Notes: generated by a model not told the origin, from the sequence alone. A stretch of DNA of 64,000 nucleotides from Osmanthus fragrans (GCA_019395295.1 CM033341.1:2978501-3042500), one strand, 5' to 3'; counted from the stretch's first letter, positions 46,800 to 58,857 are shown. Numbers and translations are program-made.

Positions 46800-49740
46800 A
46801 TTGCGAGTTATGTTACACTTACTAAGGAAGTGTACCAAGTTGAGTTACAAAATCAAATCTATATCAATCATTTCAAAAACAAAATTTAAATATTTTTAAA
46901 TCAATTGAAATCAACGATTTTGCCATCCTACTTTTGTAACTCATCTTTGTACAAAAAGCATTCTCCATAAATTGCAGGTAGAATTGTGTACACACACAAA
47001 TATATATTAAGATATCTCACCTAATTCAATTAATGGAACTGTACGTCATCTGTCTTGTTAAAAATCACAACCAACTCAAGTAATTACGAAATTTACACGT
47101 ATGCGCCACCTCCCCAGACGGCGGTGGGGGAGTTGATAGCTTGACTAATCAGGGTTCAAGGAAACAAGCATAGGCATGGTATGGTGGAGGAAGACAAGAA
47201 AGTGACGCTGTCCATTATATATCAAAACTTTGATTAACATTGAACCCCACCGTGCACGGTGGATCTACGGACAAGAAAATGGATTTATCATCTCTTTTCC
47301 ACGGCGTTTGACTCCACTGCTTGCAGATTTCCACAACCACTTATGTCGTTTATTGAACTTTTTTGTAGCACATAATGTGAGTTAGTAGCCCTTCTCTATG
47401 GACTATGGTCCATTTCCTCCTCTCGCCCTAACAAATCTAATCTCGTCTTATTTTTTGATTTGATCTATGTTTCTTATGATGTGATACAAGGAAATGCAAA
47501 TAATCCAAAATTTGTTGAGAAAAAGATTTTGTTGCTGTTTACTTCAATTATTATTCCAGAAAAAAAAATGATGTACTAAAAACCAATGAAATTATATATC
47601 AAATTCATTCATTAATAGTGTCTCGATATTTTAATTTCCATCAATAAATTGATGTGTCACGTCATCGTTGCTTAATAAACCATTTCTTGTTATTCCATAT
47701 GCGACGTAAGTGCTAACTTAATTTTTTTACAACAAAGTTGTTACGAACTATAAGTCCAATCATGCATCTTTATTTTGTATGAGTGCCCATTTTTCATCTT
47801 GCGGTAGTATTACATAGAGAGATCAAAAGTAAGAACATGAATTCGTAAAAAGTTAATCGTTAAAATATGAAATTCAATTATGCTACTTTACCCAAATTGA
47901 GTTACAAAAGGGGGTGCACAAGTGAAGTGTCGCCCCCCATTGGTCGAGGCTAGTCCTACGATATTTTAGGACTATTATGAAAAATTGAGACAAGTCGTTC
48001 GCCATTGTCACGGTAAATATTTAGCTCCTGTTTAGTGGAGGTTAAAGTCAGATTTTGATAAATGATGAAATGGGATTGAAAAATTGTGAATCCTATAAAA
48101 TATCTGATTAAATTCGACTTCAGTTGTGTATGGTATGAGAATAAAATTAGTTGACTATGCAAAAGCCATATTAATATTATATGCTTTATCTTTACTTTAT
48201 GGAAGGAACGAAATTAAAGGTCACATTTCACATGTTCAAAGTCAATTTATGAAGCTTTAAATTTCAATTAGAACCTCGTGACCTCTTCTCTTTGACAAAA
48301 TATATAAAGTTCCTATTATTGTTATTTTGGATGGTGTCAGTGTTTGTATCACGTGCTTCGTTTGAAATAACTAACAGTTTGTTGGATCTATAATTAAATA
48401 TTTAAATAAGGAAAAGATTAAAATGTTCAATAAAATATACAATATCTGACAGACGAGTCCAAATTTCTTTGAGTTAAGTTATGGGTACAACGTGATACAC
48501 ATCATAGTGCACAACATACTCACATTTAAGGGATGGGGTCCGCAAATAAAATAATTACGGACCCCACAGCATGGATGATGGTTGTCATTCATGCTGTGTA
48601 CAATTGATGTACATTCATCATTTTCCAATTTCTTTACCACAATACTAATTACGGACACGTACATAAATCTATTCTAATTAAAATTCTACTACCATAATAT
48701 TGACCGTCAAAAATTACAATTGAAGTACGTGAATTACAATTTGAATGTACTATTTGACATATTTATTACGTGAACTCTAATGTTGATCTCGAGATTTGTT
48801 GGTCGAATCGTAACAATAATATATTCTCAGTGTTCATATCTTGAATCAAGATTGGAGTTATATCCATCCAGACCGTATAATTATTTGGTGAGTCAATTAT
48901 GTTAAGTCGTTAGACCTTCAAAACATACCATATCATTCTAAACCAAAATCATTTAATCAATACGTATCGTGCAATCTAATAGTTTAAAGTCAACATGTGC
49001 ATCATTTATTCAGGCTCCTTAATCATCAAATAGATGAATGATCTAGTGATAGATAGCTCATTAATTGGAAGGCAACATGAACCATGTCCGTCAAAGTTTG
49101 AGATGCCCATTTATAGTACACATGTACCTATAATGTGACAAGTATGTCCCAAGAGTAGAAAGAGTTGTGTCCATTACTTTCTATTTGAATGGTCGTCCAA
49201 TTGGCTCAAAATTTGTTCTAGTCAACATCATTGCTAAATAGAAAAAAAAAAAAAAAAATTTGTTCTAGTCAACATCATTACTAAATAGAAAAAATGGTAA
49301 TTATCTTGATAGAACTTTTTCTTGAAACAATAACATGCTAATTTATTAGTCACCGGAGTCACAAAAGACTATTAAATTGATTAATATCTAGTGTCAGCCA
49401 GTTTGGAGGGACTTTAATTCATTAACTTGCTTTAATACTTATTAAATTATGATGGAATTGGCGGCCCTAAGAATTAGACCCTATTTCAATTCGATCAACA
49501 TAATTAGACAAATACACAATTGAAATGTCATTGATCGAATTTTTTTCAAACCCAATGAACTAGTTGGTACTAGATTACTGTTTTTGCAAACTTTCGATAT
49601 AATTTTTAAAATTCACAGAATGTGTACACAATTTCGAACCAACGACATCATGCTTTCAAAGCCATTCTTTTCAACTAGGATGTCCCATCATTTGATACAA
49701 TTGTCATCTTCAAATATACATGGAAAATGTCAAGTTTACA
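46800..49740. other. Intergenic with foldback MITEs
   Basis: Foldback elements with 'ttatg(c/t)ta..' ends lie at about 46803-46970 and 48478-48620; the latter has a strong internal hairpin 'ggggtccgcaa'/'ttacggacccc' at 48536-48566. A related end is at about 47879. A MITE-like repeat is at 48022-48150. A 50-bp direct duplication with 'tttgttctagtcaacatcat' is at 49211-49290. No gene is seen. Confidence 0.45.
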
Positions 49741-49749
49741 CTTTTTTTT

Positions 49750-49917
49750 TTGGGTAACGTCTCATTACGAGCGCTCCCACAATTCCTGCTCTGAGACCCT
49801 GTGAAGGAGGTAAATTTCAAGATGTGCAACACAGAGCAAAGAATCGAACCCGTGACCATACGGGACACCGCCATCACTGAGACCTCAATTTGCTACTGCG
49901 CCATGTGCCCCGGGGGC
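49750..49917 (-). mobile_element. tRNA-derived SINE, first of a pair
   Basis: Read on the minus strand it has a tRNA-like head with 'atggcgcagtagc' (A box) and 'cacgggttcgattc' (B box), a short body and a poly-A tail (poly-T at 49742-49752). The flanks share 'ctttaca'-type sequence, the same target used by the second SINE. Confidence 0.8.
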
Positions 49918-49931
49918 TTTACATTCTTTTT

Positions 49932-50228
49932 TATTATTTTTTATACCCAAGTTTCCCAAATTACGCCAGACTATATCCTGGACCACCAGTCACCGACCCC
50001 TCAATAACTAGCGAAAGTAAACCGCGGGTTATGCCCAAGTTGTCCAGGGTCTGTGCATCATTTATACTCCTGACCTCAAAGGAACCTCCTCCATGATTAT
50101 TACATCATCAAGCTGCTCCAACCAATAAATGGTTATTACATCACTCAACTGCTCCAACCAGGAATCGAACTCTCCACACTGAGGTTGCAAGCCCCGCAAT
50201 GCCCATCCTTTGCCAACTTGGATGTGCC
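49932..50228 (-). mobile_element. Second SINE-like insertion at the same target
   Basis: It is flanked by exact copies of CTTTACATTCTTTT (49918-49931 and about 50229-50242). The minus strand contains a B-box-like 'agagttcgattcctgg' and an imperfect internal duplication ('attacatca..caactgctccaacca'). It lies directly beside the first SINE. Confidence 0.65.
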
Positions 50229-50244
50229 CCGAGAGGCACTTTAC

Positions 50245-51590
50245 ATTCTTTTATTGGCATTAAAGGTGGTGTCAAGTGTTGATTGGAGAAAAAACTATCA
50301 AAAGTTTAAATTGTTCAATGGTGTATTGTCATATGGCAATGTGTAAAAAATAATGCAAATGATAGGTGCACATAACATGATTGTATATATATCTCATACT
50401 TTTAGAATATATTTCTCAAAAACATTTTAAATATTTATTTGTATTGAAAAAATATGTCAAATATAATTTTAATGATATGGAAATGAAAGATCAAGTAATA
50501 TAAAAAAAAACGTATAGATTATATATATTTCATTTTCCGTTTGTTTTCCATTATACATTCGTAAAAATGAAAAATATGATCATTATCCATTACATCTAAC
50601 CACCATTTTTGACTTTACATCTCTTGTGTGAGACTCATAACGATTATATTTTTCATTCTACAAATAATGAGAATCAAACGGGGCATTAATAAATGAATTT
50701 TTAATATAGAATCTATTTTAAATTTTAAATTTATAGTTATTCTAAACTTTTTTTTCAAAAAATAAAAAATAAATATTTCTTGACCCTACACTACAATAAC
50801 CCCATCAGTTGAACCAGATATCTGCTAACTCGGTGTTTTGACTAGGTCAATGATATGATAATTATGTTTGCTAATTTAGATTTAAGATTAATGATATAAT
50901 CAAAATAAAAATCAATTTAAAGACTTGTGTCAAAAAATATACTTTCTTTATGAGAATTAAAACAAATATATCTTTATGGAATGAAAATAATATTAATATT
51001 AATTTTGCTCTGTTCAAGCGGTGCCTGCATAAATTAATACTCCTCGCTGGCTCCCCAACTCATTCAACTTTTTCCTTCTTTTGCTCATCACTAAAGACAC
51101 TCAACAAATCAACTCCCAATACCAGTTTTTTGAACGTTATTTTCTCCTAATTAAATTAATTTCATTTAATTCACTCATTGACTATTCTACTTGCATATTA
51201 AGAATACCGTTGAACCCATCTTTGTAATAATTAATTGATCGAGACTTAATTAGTAAAATATTAATCCGTGTTCAGCGTAATTAGTAAAAAATTAATCTGT
51301 CACTGCCATTAATTCTACAAAAAAATGAACAGAAGGGAAAAAGGAGGAAATTTTTAGTTCAATAAAATCTGAAAGTGGCCCCCCACTCCACTACTTCGCT
51401 ATAAATTCCTACAATGTCATTTCTTTTCCTCATTTTCACTTCAGCATTAGCTTCACTCCATCTTTCAACTTTTACACTTTCTCCAACTGATTCCACGCAC
51501 ACAAAGTAGCCATTTTACAAAGTTTCTTGCAAAGTTACAAATCAAGAACCGAAAAGAAAAAAAATTCTTATCCTTTTTCATAGATTGAAA
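50245..51590. other. Intergenic; promoter region of the 51605 gene
   Basis: AT-rich sequence with no gene. A TATA box (CTATAAAT, 51399-51406) lies about 200 bases before the start codon and is followed by a C/T-rich leader. Confidence 0.5.
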
Positions 51591-51604
51591 TTACAAGAAC
51601 GAGA

Positions 51605-52816
51605 ATGGTAGACGTGGACAGGAGGATGACCGGTTTAAATCCGGCTCACATGGCCGGCCTACGCCGCCTTTCAGCCAGAGCCGCCGCCTCCGCTCCCTCC
51701 ACCCCACTGCCGCCGCGCAACAGTCTCCTATCCTTCAGTTCCTTAGCAGATAAAGTCATCAGCCATCTCAAGAAGTCGGGCATCCAAGTCCGGCCAGGGT
51801 TATCCGAAGCTGAATTTGCTTTAGCGGAGGCAGAGTTTGGGTTCGCCTTCCCTCCGGACCTCAAAGCTGTGCTATCGGCTGGTTTGCCTCTAGGACCTGG
51901 CTTCCCTGACTGGCGCTCGTCTGGTTCTTCTCGCCTGCAACTCCGCGCTTCCATTGACCTACCAATCGCCTCCATTACCTTTCACATAGCACGGAATGCT
52001 TTGTGGTCCAAGTCCTGGGGTCCGCGCCCATCCGATCCGGAAAAAGCCCTTAAAATAGCACGAAACTCACTCAAACGGGCCCCTCTTCTGATACCCGTTT
52101 TCAACCATTGTTACATTCCTTGCAGCCCATGTTTAGCTGGAAACCCCATATTCTATGTCGACGAAAACAGAATTTTCTGTTGTGGGCTTGATTTATCAGA
52201 CTTTTTCGACCGAGAATCTTCACTGTTTCAAGGCGCAGAACCGAATATTCTCTCCAAGCAACGTTCAATGAGTGAAAAATCAGTAGGTTCATCAACAAAT
52301 TTTTCAAGAAGAAGTCTAGATACCGTTTTCGGCGGAAGAACTCCGCGATGGGTGGAGTTCTGGAGCGACGCAGCCATAGATCGCCGTCGGAGGAACTCAA
52401 ATTCGTCATCCTCGTCTTCATCATCACCAGAAAGGTACTTCGAAATGCCAAGATCCAAGATCCCCAATTGGGTTGAGGAATACGTGACTCAAATTGGATC
52501 AGTCCTCAAAGAAGGCGGGTGGGCTGAATCAGACGTATCGGAAATTGTACACGTGCCAGCATCCGGGTTCTTCGAAGGCGAGATGGTGATGTTGGATAAT
52601 CAAGCGGTACTTGATGCTATGCTACTGAAAGCGGATAAATATTCCGATTTGCTCCAGAAATCAGGGTGGAGCTCCGAAGAGGTTTCAGATGCATTAGGGT
52701 TTGATTTCAGACAAGAAAAGGAGAAAAAACCGGTAAAAAAGTTGTCACCGGAGTTGGTTCAAAGAATCGGGAAACTGGCTGAGTCGGTCACCTCACGATC
52801 ATCATCAACGTCATAG
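51605..52816 (+). CDS. SMI1/KNR4-like (SUKH) plant protein, single exon, 403 aa
   Basis: A complete 403-residue frame stands alone, with a GC-richer coding sequence than its surroundings. After an Ala/Pro-rich start, residues about 45-110 ('LADKVISHLKKSGIQV', 'LSEAEFALAEAEFGFAFPPD') form the N-terminal helices of an SMI1/KNR4-like fold. Residues about 165-205 ('LLIPVFNHCYIPCSP', 'NPIFYVDENRIFCCG') fit its strand region. A poly-Ser run follows (about 270-277). The C-terminal part has 'KIPNWVEEYVTQIGSVLKEG' and 'LLQKSGWSSEEVSDALGF', which is UBA-like. Similar full-length proteins of unknown function exist in Arabidopsis (from memory At3g50340/At5g67020). There is no signal peptide or membrane segment. 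In yeast KNR4 relatives link cell-wall signalling proteins; a role here is not known. The SUKH and UBA assignments are inference. Confidence 0.88.
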   Translation: MVDVDRRMTGLNPAHMAGLRRLSARAAASAPSTPLPPRNSLLSFSSLADKVISHLKKSGIQVRPGLSEAEFALAEAEFGFAFPPDLKAVLSAGLPLGPGFPDWRSSGSSRLQLRASIDLPIASITFHIARNALWSKSWGPRPSDPEKALKIARNSLKRAPLLIPVFNHCYIPCSPCLAGNPIFYVDENRIFCCGLDLSDFFDRESSLFQGAEPNILSKQRSMSEKSVGSSTNFSRRSLDTVFGGRTPRWVEFWSDAAIDRRRRNSNSSSSSSSSPERYFEMPRSKIPNWVEEYVTQIGSVLKEGGWAESDVSEIVHVPASGFFEGEMVMLDNQAVLDAMLLKADKYSDLLQKSGWSSEEVSDALGFDFRQEKEKKPVKKLSPELVQRIGKLAESVTSRSSSTS

Positions 52817-54216
52817 TTAACCGGCAAACATTGAGACTCTTTCCCTCTTTTATTTTCTGTTTTCAAAGTCTCGTGTTTGCTTCCTGCGTCTTCTTGGAAA
52901 GGATAAAAATGGGAAAACACGTTATTTGTTGTAACCTGTAAAACGGGATGGTATAGAAAACGTTAAGAGAGTTGATTACTATACACATAATTCTATCAAA
53001 TTAGAAAACTTATACTAATACTGGTTGATTTGCAAATAGTTGTTCATTTTCAGTTGATTTGGTCCGTAATTGTGTTTTTGGGTTTTGAACAGAAGTCGAG
53101 GATTGTCCAAGCCTGTTTGCTGATAGATAACACAAAGTTACTTGTTGCATTTGAGATTACATCGTTTTTAAAGAGTTAAAAATCCATTCTTGATTGATAA
53201 ATTAAGCTACTTGTACTCTTAGTTTAACACTTTGATTTACTACTATTCTACTTTCCTTTCTTGTTTTGCTGTCATTGAGTTTGTTCTGGTATTTGGTTTG
53301 ACACGGATTTTGTTCTCGTAAATAGAAAAGTATTAATGCTACACAGCTAATTTCGGTTCTTTTTATAGTTATTAGAAGAGTTGTCTCATTTTCTTTTTTC
53401 TTTTTAATCTTTTTGGGACAATAATTTTGTAGCATTACGATGGAATATTGTATCGTATCAGCAGTAATCGCACGTGTGCTTCTTTTTTGAGAAAAAAGAC
53501 GTTAGGTCGGTCCCAAAATGGGACCCTGAGAGCTTTGGTGCGCTTGGTCGTAATTGCTTTCGAGGTAAGCGACACCCCACGGCGTTGTTTGTATAATAAA
53601 TCACTGAGGCCTCAGCAGGCCCAAATTGGCAAATTGCTTGCTAGAGAATAGTTAACAATGTGTTTTTCTCTTGGCACGAAATTGGACGAAAAAGGGACTA
53701 ATTTTTTGTGTTTTAGTGGGCTGAGGAAATCATATTGGATCAACTTCATTTAAAAGTTCTTTTAACGGGCAATAGCATTTCATAAAATTAATTAAACGAG
53801 TTCGAAAGAAATTTTGGATCTCAAAAATTTCTTTTTAACTTTTCAAATTTTATGTCAAACAAGAAGTTGTAGAGAGGAAAATGGATGGGAATCTCTTCTT
53901 TTAAAAAGGCAGGTATATGTTGAGACAAATGAGAAAGAGACATGGATGGACGTGTTATATTATCTTTTTGCTTGGGAATTTGTAAAGGGGAAGAAATGTT
54001 GGTTTGAGCATCCAAATCCAATCCAGATAACAAGATGATACCTGACTGACTGACACCCTAAACTTCTTCCCGTTTAGCTTTTGAGAGACACAACAACGAG
54101 GTGCTCATCTAATTTGAAAGCGATATTTTATTTTCATATTCACTTCTTATTTTTCCAACGTCCACTTTAAACTGCACTTGTTATACTTCCTCAAAGTGAC
54201 CAAAAGATATTAAATT
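52817..54216. other. Intergenic, nothing recognised
   Basis: The 3' flank of the SUKH-like gene and AT-rich sequence. Small frames at 53202-53435, 53448-53651 and 53814-54038 have no recognisable motif. Confidence 0.4.
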
Positions 54217-55481
54217 GGCTTATTTGTACAAAACGTCCCTATCTTTGATATGTATTGTGACGGACGCCTGTACCTTTTATTTCTTTACATTTATGTCCTT
54301 ATCTATCAAAGAAAAAAGAAAAACAATCCAGCAAATTGTAATTACAAGCCCAAACTTTTTATAATGTACAAATAACCCACAACTTTTTATAATGTGCAAT
54401 TTCATCTCTTTTCTGCATTTTCCACCCAACTCACTCGGCGAACTGGAGCATTTTTTTCCTTTTGATCTTGTATGAACCTTGTTCTGAAACGCTTCCTGCC
54501 ATTGGGATTTGAAGATAGAGGCGCGGATATGGAGTTGGGAGTGGTGGAAATTGGTGTGTTGCTATCAGGCGGTGGACTGGATGGGCCATGGTTGAGAGGC
54601 AGCGACATGTGGGGTGCTGAGGAGTAGTAAGATGAAGAAATCGGCGGTGGGGAAGGTGAATTTGGGCTGCTGCTGTTCCCGCGATTCGTCGACTGCGACG
54701 GTGGAGGATGGTGACTATGGTGCTACTGGTAGTCAAGAGCAGGTGTGGCGTTAGGTGGAAGTGGATCTTTCGGCTCACGGCGGTGGAAATTCCGGTGACA
54801 TCCACACGCGGAGCATTTCAGCGAAGTAGGCTCAGATGGATTCGCAGTAGGGGACGACATGAACTCTCCACAACCATCTACTGCGTGGCCGCAAGCTCGT
54901 GCGTGCCTCTTCAACACGCCGTTGGTGAAACCATGAAAGACAAAAGGCTTTGAATTTGTGGTCTGGATTCGAGTGGGCGTCTCATTCTCAGCTTCTGGTG
55001 TCTTCACAGTTGCTGTTGCAATCGAATTGCTTAAATCCATGTATGAAAAATCAAAGGAATTTAACAAAATTTAAAATTTGATGAACAGAGGCTAGGGTTT
55101 TTGAGGGAAAAAAATCTCTCTCGATGTGGGTAGAGAGATAATCTGATAAAGAGAAATGAAGAACGGATATGTGGGGTAGGGTGGTACTGATAATGAACAG
55201 TAATGACGATAGGTGAGGGCGTGTTTTGGGAAGAATGTGTAGTTTTGTGAGTTATTTGCACATTATAAAAAGTTTGGGCTTGTAATTACAATTTGTTGGA
55301 TTGTTTTTCTCTTCTTTTCTTTTTAGTTCAATTGAATGGTGGGTAAAATCGTGAAAAAATAGTAAAAAAGACGTCCAAAGCACGAAAAGTGAAAGGTAAG
55401 GGCATAAATGTCAAGAAATGAAAGATAAGGACGTCCGTCACAATACATATCAAAAGTAGAGACGTTTTGTGCAAATAAGCC
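54217..55481. mobile_element. Pack-MULE carrying a zinc-finger homeodomain gene (1265 bp)
   Basis: The ends are long inverted repeats: the left arm 54217-54410 and the right arm about 55250-55481 share, in inverse, 'ggcttatttg', 'acaaaacgtc', 'gatatgtattgtgacggacg' and 'aattacaagcccaaactttt'. The right arm has extra internal sequence. The element is flanked by 6 bp of TAAATT on both sides (54211-54216 and 55482-55487); a full 9-bp target repeat is not visible. Inside is a host-derived gene on the minus strand and no transposase, which defines a Pack-MULE. Confidence 0.82.
54402..55040 (-). pseudogene. Zinc-finger homeodomain (ZF-HD) gene copy inside the Pack-MULE
   Basis: Starting at the ATG at 55040, the frame encodes a plant ZF-HD dimerisation finger ('GHAVDGCGEFMSSP', 'LKCSACGCHRNFHRREP'), then a Pro/Ser/His-rich linker and the start of the homeodomain ('GRKRFRTRFIQDQKEK'). 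It is broken in several ways. The first finger ligand is lost (GVLKRH in place of the usual ECLKNH). An in-frame TAG at 54723-54725 follows 'ALDYQ'. A 7-base A run (54451-54457) shifts the homeodomain frame by one, and a TGA (54431-54433) follows 'MLQFAE'. The homeodomain ends in the element's left arm. Intact family members are nuclear DNA-binding regulators; this copy should not make one, although a truncated finger-only peptide ending at the first TAG is conceivable. Confidence 0.88.
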
Positions 55482-55626
55482 TAAATTAATATATTAATTA
55501 TTTGAATAATAAGTAAATTTTATAAAATATACGAATAAAAAGTAAATTTGACGAATTTAATAAAAAAATTCTTTGAATACTCTTTTATTTCTTTATTTTT
55601 ACCTGTAATTATTATTTTTTATTGAA

Positions 55627-55866
55627 ATAGAGGCCCCAGGGCACATCTTCAAGTGGTAAAAGGGAAATGTTGAGAAATTTAGTTTCGCTTGAGGCTGTCG
55701 CGTCAAGAGTTCGAATCCTGAAATATGGATTTGACTTTTAAGTAAATACAAGTGTACAAGCAATCTTCTACCCTATAACCTTTGAGGTATAACCTGTGAT
55801 TTACCTCCTTCATCAAAACTCAGGATAAGACAGGTGAAGGCGCTAGTAATGGAATGTAATCCAAAA
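55627..55866 (+). mobile_element. SINE-like repeat, copy 1
   Basis: It has a tRNA-like head with 'cttcaagtggtaaaagg' (A-box-like) and 'agagttcgaatcctg' (B box), a body with 'ataacctgtgatttacctcc' and an A-rich tail. A second copy is at about 60068-60276, with the same 'agcctcgcttg', 'gaatcct', 'aaatatgga' and 'ctttgaggcataacctg' blocks. Confidence 0.72.
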
Positions 55867-55875
55867 ATAAATAAA

Positions 55876-57309
55876 GGGAAGAATACATAACTAAGGTTTT
55901 TAGTTTACACCAATTCAAAAATAAGGTAATAGTTTTCAAAAATCAAAATTCAGGTTTCTATTAAATTTTATTTATGATTTAATTAATTAATTAATTAATT
56001 ATATAAAAGTCACAAATTTGTACAAATTGGTCACAAATATATTTATTGGTCACATATTATAAATTAATTAATTACAAATTATTACGAAGTCACAAATCAA
56101 AATTTTTATTGATCACAAATTATTTTCCAAGTCACGGATTGAAATTTTAATAGATCACAATTTATTTCTGAAGTCACAGATCAAAATTTTTATAGGTCAC
56201 AGATTACTTTCGATGTCACAAATCAAAAATTTTAATAAGTCACAAATTAATTTCTTAGGTCACAGTTAATTTTGATCACAATTCACGAACATATGAGTCA
56301 CACTATTGTGACCGTCACCACCCCTTGTGACCACCGTCTATGCCATAGCACACCACCACCAGCCAAGAAACATACCAAAAACTTCACAATCTGAAAATCG
56401 CCGGCCAACATCGCCACAAACAAAAAAATCCACGAAACCCTAATTCCCACTCCCTTCATACCAACAGTAAGGTTGCCGGCACAACCACCGGCTCTAACAC
56501 AACTCTACCGACGCCATCACCACCACCAAATACACTTCACCGGATGCACAGCATCACCACAGTATCCGGCACCATCACCAAAACCTGCATTCCCACCAGA
56601 TCCGTTGTCCCACCACACAACCCACCACCAACACATGCATCACCACCGAATTCACCGCCGCAGCCCCACCACACAACCCCACAGAATTACAACTCCAACA
56701 AAAATCGTCGAAAAAATTACAGATTCGAACCACCACAACCTACACCACATCACCACCGATCTGCAGCGACGGCAAGGGGCGAAATAGATTTGCGACTTCA
56801 CATCGCGACGCCACCACACCGCAACCAACATCACCGCCACAACCCAGCCACACCATCGATCGGCCACCACTAACACCTCACATCGCCACCGTCTCCACCG
56901 AACCAACATAACCCCCAACCCCGCAACTATACATCATCGCGAACTCAAACCAAAAACCACAGCAATAATACCTTCGAGTGGAGAGAGAGAGACGAGATCG
57001 CTGCCTATAGCCATCGTCGTCTCCGACATTATCGGTATAGGTATGGTGGGGCGGCGACGTGAAGATGGCGGTGGGAGAGCGAGAGCGAGATCAAGATGGA
57101 GAGACCGGTGGTAATGGAGTGGTAGGCAAAGGAACGATTTGAAATTAGGTTAATTAGATTTTATATGATTAATTAAAATTTAAAATATTATTATTTAATA
57201 TTATAATATTTTATAATATTATTATTAAAACCTGATTTTTGTATAAATAAACTATATATCCTAATTTTGAATTTGAATCTTTAAATACCTTCCTAGGTGT
57301 AATTTCCTC
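55876..57309 (+). mobile_element. Non-autonomous MULE-like element, copy C
   Basis: It is flanked by an exact 9-bp repeat ATAAATAAA (55867-55875 and 57310-57318). The ends are diverged inverted repeats: left GGGAAGAATACATAACTAAGG, right complement GAGGAAATTACACCTAGGAAGG. Inside, 56000-56330 is an array of 'ggtcacaaat'-type units and 56310-57150 is C/A-rich low-complexity sequence on the plus strand, followed by a 'gagagcgagagcg' block. Open frames there are His/Pro-rich artefacts of composition. No transposase is seen. It is related to copies at 6429-7890 and 41750-42615. Confidence 0.78.
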
Positions 57310-57318
57310 ATAAATAAA

Positions 57319-58635
57319 TATGAAAATAGAGAATGGGCCACTTGATGTGGGGCCCAGTCGACTGGGCCAGTAGTTTCCGTACAGTGAGATGCGAGTTTTT
57401 CTTGTGGGGAGCATGTGATATTAACTTATAATCTATTAATAGTGACCGCTCCTGTTGAGGCTTTCCCGCTTTCGTATCTGCACACACTCTTCTATTCTTC
57501 CATTTAGCGTTAATGAATTTAATCTTGGACTAAATGCGAAAAATCATCAAATGAATAAAATTTTAATTAAATTTGAAAATAAGTAAATTATTTATTTTAA
57601 AGTAACCTCTTATTTAAACTATCAAAATAAGCAACATAATTTACTTTGTAAATTGGTAAAATAGAAACACGTCCATTTATTTTCTTAAGCATAGCCAAAC
57701 ACGCTTAATAAAAGTTAAAATATTCTTGATTTTTAATATTTAGAAACTTTTTTTTTTCTTAATAAAAACTGGTTTGGCTTTAGCCTTTGTTGAAATTTTG
57801 CTTGTGATATTTGAGAGGAAGGCATAAGCCGGCCCAGTGCACATGGCAGGTACAGAACGCGGTCAGAGTTGCAGCAACGGTTCAAATTTGAATGCAACTA
57901 ATTTTGATTGAAGGAATATGAGACTTACATCACAATATCTTTTTCTTTTATTCTTGTTTACATTTTGGTGTCATGAATTTTCATGTGCACTTTATAGTTT
58001 ACAGTACTTCCACTATTTAAAAAAAAAACTCTCTCTATCCTATTTATATAAATTTACTTTCTTTATTTTATTGTCCTAATTATATAGTCTCATTTCTTTA
58101 TTGAGTTTATTTTATTTTATTCTTTTACCAATATACCATTATTTAATTTGTCAATTTTCACTTAATTTTCAAATTATACAAATATAAATAAGGATAAATT
58201 AGGAAAGTTATTGACAAAAATTATTTTTTCAATAACATTAAATAAAATTTCTTAATCTGTGTGAAAAATAAAAATAAGTCTATATAAATGGGACGAAGGG
58301 AATATGAATTATGCTACATGTACAGTCTAGTTTGACAATTTTGGTTGTCAATTCACATTTGACAACATCACATTCATCAATTTCAAAAATTATTTTTTAA
58401 ATCAATGGCTCGAATTTTGATAACACCAACATTGTCAAGCATTATTGTCAAACATGATTGTACAAATAAATTAATTCAGAAAACAGTCAATCCCACAAAG
58501 GAGTTAGATTTTTGGGTCTTTGAAAGACTTCTTCCCTTTCCAAAAAGTTAATCTTCAATTGCTTATTCAATAACTCTATTAGTAACTAATCGCTTGTCCA
58601 ATATATAGTGAATCAATTGAAGCCTTAAAAATTCT
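57319..58635. other. Intergenic, nothing recognised except a foldback MITE
   Basis: A weak foldback element of the 'ttatgctac..tgtac' family lies at about 58309-58460. The remainder is AT-rich without gene features. Confidence 0.4.
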
Positions 58636-58637
58636 TT

Positions 58638-58857
58638 TAGTGGCATCTTATGTTGTACTCTAAGGAATCGCTTTGAAAGCCTACTTCGGAGAAAGGTGGC
58701 ACCTCACCCAGAAAGTAACGCTTTGAATTTTGTCATCACTTCATTCAGTGGCATCTTACGTTGTACTCTAAGGAATCGCTTCGAAAGCCTACTTTAGAAA
58801 AAGGTGGCACCTCACCTAGAAAGTAACGCTTTGAAATTTGAATTGTGTCATCACTTC
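58638..58857. repeat. Tandem duplication, about 107 bp, two units
   Basis: Each unit contains 'gtggcatcttatgttgtact' (or its close variant), 'aaggaatcgctt', 'ggtggcacctcacc' and 'agaaagtaacgctttgaa', and ends 'gtcatcacttca'. The units differ at several bases, and the second has about 9 extra bases. Downstream, 58891-59115 has an unrecognised minus-strand frame that I do not call. Confidence 0.85.

Noticed and set aside
56473..56918. His/Pro-rich frames in MULE copy C
   Set aside because: The same low-complexity cause; no domain, and no counterpart at the same place in copies A and B.
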